Source of the DNA: Pseudomonadota bacterium | GTDB taxonomy: Bacteria; Pseudomonadota; Gammaproteobacteria; Burkholderiales; Thiobacillaceae | Assembly (NCBI GenBank): GCA_021780975.1 | Contig: JAJXXS010000355.1 | Span: 1 to 10,019 of the forward strand | Length of the DNA: 10,019 nt | Direction: 5' to 3' | Shown here: positions 6,101-10,019 of the stretch, one piece after another | Numbering within the stretch: the stretch's first letter is position 1 | How the letters are laid out: each line of letters begins with the position of its first letter | Notes under the pieces: generated by a model | Databases searched by the model: none | The model's input: the letters and a program-made list of their open reading frames with translations, nothing else | Told to the model about the DNA's origin: nothing | Translations under genes and position numbers: made by a program

Positions 6101-6699
6101 ACGAGCGCGATGATCTGAGTGCTTTCGAGAAGTGGGAAGTGCTGGAAGCGGTGCCGGCCGCCGCCGAGGATGATGCGGCGCGCCGTCTCCGACTGCAACA
6201 GGAGGCAGCCGAAATCCACGAGGCGGCGCGGGCGCAGGGATATGCGGCAGGCCTTGAGGAAGGACGGCGCGCGGGGCAGGGGGACTGCGCGCGCGTCAAG
6301 GATTTGCTGGTCAGTCTGGGATCGGAAATGGAAAGCCTGGATTTCCGCGTCGCCGATCTGGTCCTCGAACTGGCGCTGGATGTTGCGCGCCAGGTGGTGG
6401 CAGGAGAACTGGCCGTGCGCCCGGAGCGCATCCTCGAAGTGGTCAATCTGGCGCTCAAGCAGCTCACCGAAACCACCCAGGAGGCACGCCTGCTGCTGCA
6501 CCCAGAGGACGCCGCCCTGGTGCGTCCGCAATTGGAGGGCGTGCTGGATCGCAACCGTCTGCGCATCGTCGAGGACATACGCATCGAGCGCGGCGGCTGC
6601 CTGATCGAAACACCGCTGGGGGATCTCGATGCCACGCTCACCACGCGCTGGCGCCAGGTGGTCCAGGTGCTGGGCTCGAACCGGCAGTGGCTGGACTGA
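6097..6699 (+). CDS. fliH: Flagellar export stator protein FliH
   Basis: 200 residues, near the usual 200-240. In the family, FliH dimers hold the FliI ATPase and tether it to the export gate and C-ring. The N-terminus has a single tryptophan motif (FEKWEV, W13), comparable to the segment that in enteric FliH contacts FliN. Then comes an Ala/Glu-rich helix (about 24-62) with AxxxGxxxGxxxG-like spacing in QGYAAGLEEGRRAGQG (48-63), a hallmark of FliH. The C-terminal domain (about 85-195) resembles the V/A-type ATPase E subunit: LELALDVARQVVAGEL, LLLHPEDAALVRPQL, then ERGGCLIETPLGDLDATLTTRW, close to the family consensus. It overlaps fliF-fliG by four bases and is followed after 38 bases by fliI. 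The retained Trp motif is notable because no fliN is seen in this operon. Confidence 0.92.
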   Translation: MNERDDLSAFEKWEVLEAVPAAAEDDAARRLRLQQEAAEIHEAARAQGYAAGLEEGRRAGQGDCARVKDLLVSLGSEMESLDFRVADLVLELALDVARQVVAGELAVRPERILEVVNLALKQLTETTQEARLLLHPEDAALVRPQLEGVLDRNRLRIVEDIRIERGGCLIETPLGDLDATLTTRWRQVVQVLGSNRQWLD

Positions 6700-6722
6700 T
6701 GCGCATGCGTGCAGCCCGCTTG

Positions 6723-6729
6723 AAAAGGA
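6723..6729 (+). promoter_or_regulatory. Ribosome binding site of fliI
   Basis: AAAAGGA, 8 bases before the ATG at 6738. A second ATG at 6734 is in another frame and gives no family-like protein, so 6738 is the start. Confidence 0.6.
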
Positions 6730-6737
6730 CGTCATGA

Positions 6738-8132
6738 ATGGATCGTGCCGTCCGCTACCGTGAATATCTGGCGGATTGCCGGCGCGCTGTCGCCATGGCG
6801 GAGCCGCTCGCAGCGAGCGGGCGGCTGACGCGTGTCGCCGGGCTGGTGATGGAAGCGGTGGGTTTGCGCCTGCCCATCGGCGCGCAATGCCTGGTGCAGG
6901 TCCAGGGGGGCCAGCAGGTCGATGCCGAAGTGGTGGGATTTGCCGGCGACCGCCTGTATCTCATGCCCAGCACGGATATCTACGGCGTCATGCCGGGCGC
7001 GCGCGTCGTGCCGGAAAATCCGCTGGCGCTGGCGCCGCCACGATTCGGCACCCGCTATGTGCCGCGCCGCCGCGCCCAGGACAGGGTGCGCCAGGTGCCC
7101 ATGGGACCGGAACTGCTGGGCCGCGTGCTGGATGGGGCGGGACGCCCGCTGGACGGGCTCGGACCTCTCGATCTGGAGCGGCGTGTCCCGCTCTACTCAC
7201 GGCCGGTCAATCCTCTCGACCGCGCGCCCATACGGCAGCCGCTCGATGTGGGGGTGCGCGCCATCAACGGCCTGTTCACCGTCGGTCGGGGCCAACGCCT
7301 GGGACTATTCGCCGGCAGCGGCGTCGGCAAGAGCATGCTGCTCGGCATGATGGCGCGCTACACCGAGGCGGATGTCGTGGTCGTGGCGCTTATCGGCGAG
7401 CGCGGGCGCGAAGTGCGCGAGTTCATCCACCACAATCTGGGCAAGGAGGGCATGCAGCGCGCCGTGGTGGTCGCCGCCCCTGCCGACGTGCCGCCGCTCA
7501 TGCGCTTGAACGGCGCGGCCTATGCGCTGGCCATCGCGGAATATTTCCGCGACCAGGGACGCCAGGTACTGCTCATCATGGATTCGCTCACGCGCTACGC
7601 CATGGCGCAGCGTGAGGTGGCGCTCGCCATCGGCGAGCCGCCGGCGACACGCGGCTATCCTCCCTCGGTCTTCGCACGCCTGCCGCAGCTGGCGGAGCGT
7701 GCCGGCAACGGCAAGAGCGGGGGTGGCTCCATCACCGCTTTTTTCACCGTTCTCATGGAGGGGGACGACCAGCAGGATCCGGTCGCCGATGCCGCGCGCG
7801 CCATACTCGACGGCCACATCGTGCTGTCGCGCGATCTTGCCGATGCCGGCATTTACCCGGCCATCGACGTCGAATCTTCCATCAGCCGTGCGTTGCCGGA
7901 TCTGGCGGGCGAGGACGAGATGACGCGCATCCGTCGCTTTCGTTACCTGTATTCCCGCTATCAGAAGGGCCGCGACCTGCTCGCGGTAGGCGCTTATGTG
8001 CCGGGTGCGGATGCCGTGCTGGACGAGGCGGTCAAGCTGCATCCTCGCCTGCAGGCCTACCTGGCGCAGGACTGGCGCGTCGCTGCGGGGCTGGACGAGG
8101 CGCGCCAGGGGCTGGCGCAGATATTCGCCTGA
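6738..8132 (+). CDS. fliI: Flagellum-specific export ATPase FliI
   Basis: 464 residues, within the usual range (about 435-470). FliI is the hexameric ATPase, related to F1-beta, at the base of the type III export apparatus. Residues 1-95 are the N-terminal beta-barrel region (GLVMEAVGLRLPIG, 35-48). The core holds Walker A at 192-199 (AGSGVGKS, K198), the catalytic-glutamate segment GERGREV (E221), Walker B VLLIMDS (D282) and the GYPPSVFARLPQLAERAG block (306-323). It also holds GSITAFFTVLMEGDDQQDPVAD (330-351) and the hexamer-interface IDVESSISR (376-384). The AGSGVGKS form is typical of flagellar FliI more than of injectisome SctN. All catalytic residues are present, so it should be active. 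It starts 38 bases after fliH and its stop is one base from the fliJ ATG. Confidence 0.97.
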   Translation: MDRAVRYREYLADCRRAVAMAEPLAASGRLTRVAGLVMEAVGLRLPIGAQCLVQVQGGQQVDAEVVGFAGDRLYLMPSTDIYGVMPGARVVPENPLALAPPRFGTRYVPRRRAQDRVRQVPMGPELLGRVLDGAGRPLDGLGPLDLERRVPLYSRPVNPLDRAPIRQPLDVGVRAINGLFTVGRGQRLGLFAGSGVGKSMLLGMMARYTEADVVVVALIGERGREVREFIHHNLGKEGMQRAVVVAAPADVPPLMRLNGAAYALAIAEYFRDQGRQVLLIMDSLTRYAMAQREVALAIGEPPATRGYPPSVFARLPQLAERAGNGKSGGGSITAFFTVLMEGDDQQDPVADAARAILDGHIVLSRDLADAGIYPAIDVESSISRALPDLAGEDEMTRIRRFRYLYSRYQKGRDLLAVGAYVPGADAVLDEAVKLHPRLQAYLAQDWRVAAGLDEARQGLAQIFA

Positions 8133-8133
8133 G

Positions 8134-8601
8134 ATGAGCGCGTTTCCCTTGCAGAGTGTCCTCGACCTGGCGCAGCGGCGTGCCGAGGGGCGGGTGCGCC
8201 TGGTGCGCATGGCCCATGGCGAATGGCTGCTCGCGCGCGCCCGTCTGGTGCGCCTGGATACGGAAGTGGAGAACTATCGGCGCGCGTTGCGGCAAACGGT
8301 GGCCGGCGCGGGCAGCGGGGGCCTGTGGCGGGAGGGCGCAGCCCACCTGCAGGAGCTGGCGCGGCGCCGGGCCGACGGCCGCATGGAGGTGGCTCGTCGC
8401 CATGAACTTTGGCAGGCGGCGCTGCGCGACTGGCTGGAGGAGAAACGGCGCGTGGACGCCCTGCGCGTGCTCCAGAGCCGCCACGAGCAGCAGGAAGCAC
8501 GCCGGCTTGGTCGCTTGGAGGCCAAGCTGCATGACGAACTCGCGGCGCGCGCGGCGTTGTTGCGCGCTGCGGTCGACAACCCGCGCGGAGACATGACGTG
8601 A
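8134..8601 (+). CDS. fliJ: Flagellar export chaperone/central stalk FliJ
   Basis: 155 residues, close to the usual 145-150. It begins FPLQSVLDLAQRRAEGR (4-20), the recognised FliJ opening, and continues as two long Arg/Glu/Ala-rich helices with no proline (about 8-62 and 74-148), as expected for an antiparallel coiled coil like the F1 gamma subunit. In the family, FliJ inserts into the FliI hexamer and contacts the export gate FlhA. The ATG at 8134 is one base after the fliI stop, so the two are translationally coupled. The N-terminal match fixes this start against a longer open frame that overlaps fliI. The primary sequence is weakly conserved in this family; position after fliI carries much of the assignment. 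Confidence 0.88.
   Translation: MSAFPLQSVLDLAQRRAEGRVRLVRMAHGEWLLARARLVRLDTEVENYRRALRQTVAGAGSGGLWREGAAHLQELARRRADGRMEVARRHELWQAALRDWLEEKRRVDALRVLQSRHEQQEARRLGRLEAKLHDELAARAALLRAAVDNPRGDMT
8587..8590 (+). promoter_or_regulatory. Ribosome binding site supporting a GTG start
   Basis: GGAG, 7 bases before the GTG at 8598, which overlaps the fliJ stop as GTGA. It supports this GTG as the start of the unknown gene. Confidence 0.55.
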
Positions 8602-9065
8602 GGATCGCGCCGTTGAGCGAGGCAGAGCGCGCTTTTCTGCGCGGCGGCGGGGTGGCGGACTTTGCCGCAGCCCTGGGGCGCCATATGCATGTGCGGCTGC
8701 GCCAGGCCTTGCCCCAGGGCGCTGCCTTGAAAGTCGTGTGGATGGATGTCGGGCAGGGCGCTTCAGCGCAAGACGAGTGGTTTGCGCTCGATGCCATGCT
8801 GATCGCCGCCTGGGGCGCGGCGCGCTGGAAAATGGCGTTGACGCCGGGAGCGGGGGGATTTGCCGCGCGCGTGGAGGAGGATTTGCGCGTGCGTCTGGGG
8901 CGTGCCTACGCCCAGGCCTTGCTGGATGGTGAGGGCGAGATGCGCAGCCTGCAGTATCAGGTGCAACTGGACGGGGCGGCGGGTACATGCCGCTTCCACC
9001 CGGCTGCGCTCGGCGCGCCGCCCGCCCTGGTGCGCTGGGCGCAGGCCATGCTGGAGCACCCATGA
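8598..9065 (+). CDS. Unrecognised protein in the fliK-fliN position, possibly a reduced FliM/SctQ-like C-ring protein
   Basis: 155 residues, GTG start overlapping the fliJ stop; its own stop overlaps the fliO ATG. I do not recognise the family. There is no signal peptide, membrane segment or coiled coil, so it is probably cytoplasmic. The N-terminal part has an amphipathic basic helix (about 19-38, DFAAALGRHMHVRLRQAL) and a strand ALKVVWMDVG (43-52). The middle, DEWFALDAMLIAAWGAARWKMAL (59-81), is Trp-rich, followed by helix FAARVEEDLRVRLGRAYAQALL (88-109). The C-terminal part has paired strands SLQYQVQLDGAAGTCRFHPAAL (117-138). Helix, strands and a glycine-turn hairpin recall the FliM/SctQ middle domain, and position between fliJ and fliO is where fliK, fliL, fliM and fliN normally lie. 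There is no SpoA domain and no recognisable FliM N-terminal CheY-binding peptide. The FliM/SctQ idea is a low-confidence hypothesis; a FliK- or FliL-like role fits less well. Confidence 0.75.
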   Translation: MRIAPLSEAERAFLRGGGVADFAAALGRHMHVRLRQALPQGAALKVVWMDVGQGASAQDEWFALDAMLIAAWGAARWKMALTPGAGGFAARVEEDLRVRLGRAYAQALLDGEGEMRSLQYQVQLDGAAGTCRFHPAALGAPPALVRWAQAMLEHP

Positions 9066-9454
9066 GGTGCGCACTCGCGCGCGTGCCCGCAGATGGCGGG
9101 GCGCACCGTGCGCGTGCTGCAGCCCTTGCGCTGCCATTGCTCGGTGCGCCGGCCACGGCGCATGCGGCGGCGCAGGGCACGGGCTACGGCACGCTGGTCC
9201 TCTCCCTGCTCGTCGTGCTTGGCGTGTTCGTTGTCCTCGCGTGGCTGGCGCGACGCTTTTTTCCCGCAGCTGGCGGGCGCGGCGCGTTGCGCCTGGTGGC
9301 GAGCCTGTCCCTCGGGACACGCGAGCGCGTGGTCGTGGTTGAGTTGGGGGAGGAGTTGCTGGTACTGGGGTTGGGAGGCGGGCAGGTCAATCTCCTGGCG
9401 CGCCTGCCGGCATCCACCGTGCCCTCCGGCAAGAACGAAAAGGAAGAGGCGTGA
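9062..9454 (+). CDS. fliO: Flagellar biosynthesis protein FliO
   Basis: 130 residues, usual for FliO. A hydrophobic, signal-like segment lies at about 18-36 (ending AHAA). It is followed by one strong membrane helix (about 43-62) and a basic stop-transfer WLARRFFP (61-68). The cytoplasmic domain LRLVASLSLGTRERVVVVELGEELLVLGLGGGQVNLLARL (76-115) matches the FliO consensus: a strand pair around LGxRERVVVVELG. It ends in a charged tail. FliO is a scaffold that stabilises assembly of the FliP ring of the export gate and is confined to flagellar systems, so its presence argues that this is a flagellar-type machine and not an injectisome. The ATG overlaps the stop of the preceding gene (ATGA), and the fliP start follows within a few bases. 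Confidence 0.92.
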   Translation: MRCALARVPADGGAHRARAAALALPLLGAPATAHAAAQGTGYGTLVLSLLVVLGVFVVLAWLARRFFPAAGGRGALRLVASLSLGTRERVVVVELGEELLVLGLGGGQVNLLARLPASTVPSGKNEKEEA

Positions 9455-9456
9455 GC

Positions 9457-10019
9457 ATGCGTTGGCTGTTGGGGTTGGCTTTGGTTGCGTTTTCCGCCGG
9501 CGTGTGGGCGGCGCAAGGGGATCTGCCGCTCTTTTCGGTCGCGGGAACGCGCATCGGCGTGGCACCCGCCGCCTGGCCCTTCCTCGCGCTGTTTCCTTTT
9601 CTGCCAGCGCTGGCGCTTGCTTTTTCCGCTTTCACACGCATTGCGGTGGTGCTCTTCCTGCTGCGCCAGGGGCTGGGCAGCGAATACGCGCCGCCCAACG
9701 TGGTACTCCTCGGCCTGAGCCTTCTGCTCACCTGGTTTGTCATGACGCCCACCTTGAACCGCATCGACAGCCAGGCTTGGCAGCCCTATCAGAAGGGCGC
9801 CCTGGCCGCTCAGACGGCCGCGGATGCGGCAGCCGTGCCGCTGAAGGAGTTCATGCTCCGACAGACGCGACGCGAGGACTTGCAGCTCTTCCTGGCACGG
9901 CCCGTGAGCGCTGCCGACCTCAAGACGCCGGCGCAACTGCCCATGAACGCGCTGGCACCGGCGTTCTTCGTGAGCGAGCTGCAAACCGCCTTTCGCGTCG
10001 GCTTCATGGTCATCCTGCC
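9457..10019 (+). CDS. fliP: Export-gate protein FliP, N-terminal 187 residues (cut by window end)
   Basis: FliP forms the pentameric core of the FliPQR export gate in the inner membrane. Seen are an N-terminal signal-like segment (1-19), TM about 40-70 with SAFTRIAVVLFLLRQGLG (57-74), PPNVVLLGLSLLLTWFVMTPTL (79-100), QPYQKG (109-114), LKEFMLRQT (129-137) and IPAF-like LAPAFFVSELQTAFRVGF (167-183). All are close to the FliP consensus. The frame is open at the window end; full FliP is about 245 residues, so about a quarter is missing. The start is either ATG 9457, with GAGG seven bases upstream, or an in-frame GTG at 9451 overlapping the fliO stop. The two differ by two residues and I prefer the ATG. 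The loop at about 149-160 is slightly short and lacks the usual extended acidic stretch, but the conserved core is intact. Confidence 0.95.
   Translation, partial: MRWLLGLALVAFSAGVWAAQGDLPLFSVAGTRIGVAPAAWPFLALFPFLPALALAFSAFTRIAVVLFLLRQGLGSEYAPPNVVLLGLSLLLTWFVMTPTLNRIDSQAWQPYQKGALAAQTAADAAAVPLKEFMLRQTRREDLQLFLARPVSAADLKTPAQLPMNALAPAFFVSELQTAFRVGFMVIL

Noticed and set aside
5671..6735. Long minus-strand open frame opposite fliG and fliH
   Set aside because: Shadow of two well-supported plus-strand genes with no recognisable motif.
8598..9065. Calling the unknown gene fliN or fliM outright
   Set aside because: No SpoA domain and no FliM N-terminal peptide are visible; only position and loose secondary-structure similarity support it.
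8032..9180. Long minus-strand open frame opposite fliJ and the unknown gene
   Set aside because: Pro/Arg/Ala-rich shadow frame; the plus-strand genes are linked by stop/start overlaps and ribosome binding sites.

Overview
The window is GC-rich (about two thirds G+C by eye), densely coded and almost free of intergenic space. Its gene families (PPK1, CYTH-CHAD, SixA, a DsrE-like exported protein and a fliF-to-fliP flagellar block) point to a Gram-negative proteobacterium. A betaproteobacterium, perhaps a sulfur- or iron-oxidising lineage, is my best guess, but no taxonomic marker is present and this is inference. I see no tRNA, rRNA, CRISPR array, insertion sequence or long repeat, and no gene-free stretch longer than about 80 bases.

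Left part (1-2831): a polyphosphate module. ppk1 (polyphosphate kinase) runs leftward off the window edge. Divergent from it is a two-domain CYTH-CHAD protein (inorganic triphosphatase fold plus polyphosphate-associated histidine helical domain), followed by a SixA-type phosphohistidine phosphatase.

Middle part (2850-3862, minus strand): a stand-alone CheY-like receiver protein, then a secreted DsrE/DsrF-like protein. They may form a two-gene unit divergent from the flagellar operon.

Right part (3917-10019, plus strand): a tightly coupled flagellar or type III export operon. The order is a single FliF-FliG fusion gene, fliH, fliI, fliJ, an unrecognised 155-residue gene, fliO, and fliP (cut by the window end). 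It follows canonical flagellar order, but fliE is not upstream, and fliK, fliL, fliM and fliN are missing from their usual place between fliJ and fliO.

The most striking object is the 727-codon fliF-fliG gene. It encodes a shortened MS-ring protein in which the RBM3 beta-collar insertion is essentially absent and the cytoplasmic linker is cut to about a dozen residues. The FliG-binding helix of FliF is kept and runs directly into FliG_N, FliG_M and FliG_C. The FliM-binding EHPQ motif is degraded, while most torque-generating charges of FliG_C are kept. With no recognisable fliM or fliN nearby and an unknown protein in their place, this looks like a minimised flagellar basal body with an altered rotor/C-ring, or a flagellum-derived secretion machine. 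The genes right of the window would help decide.
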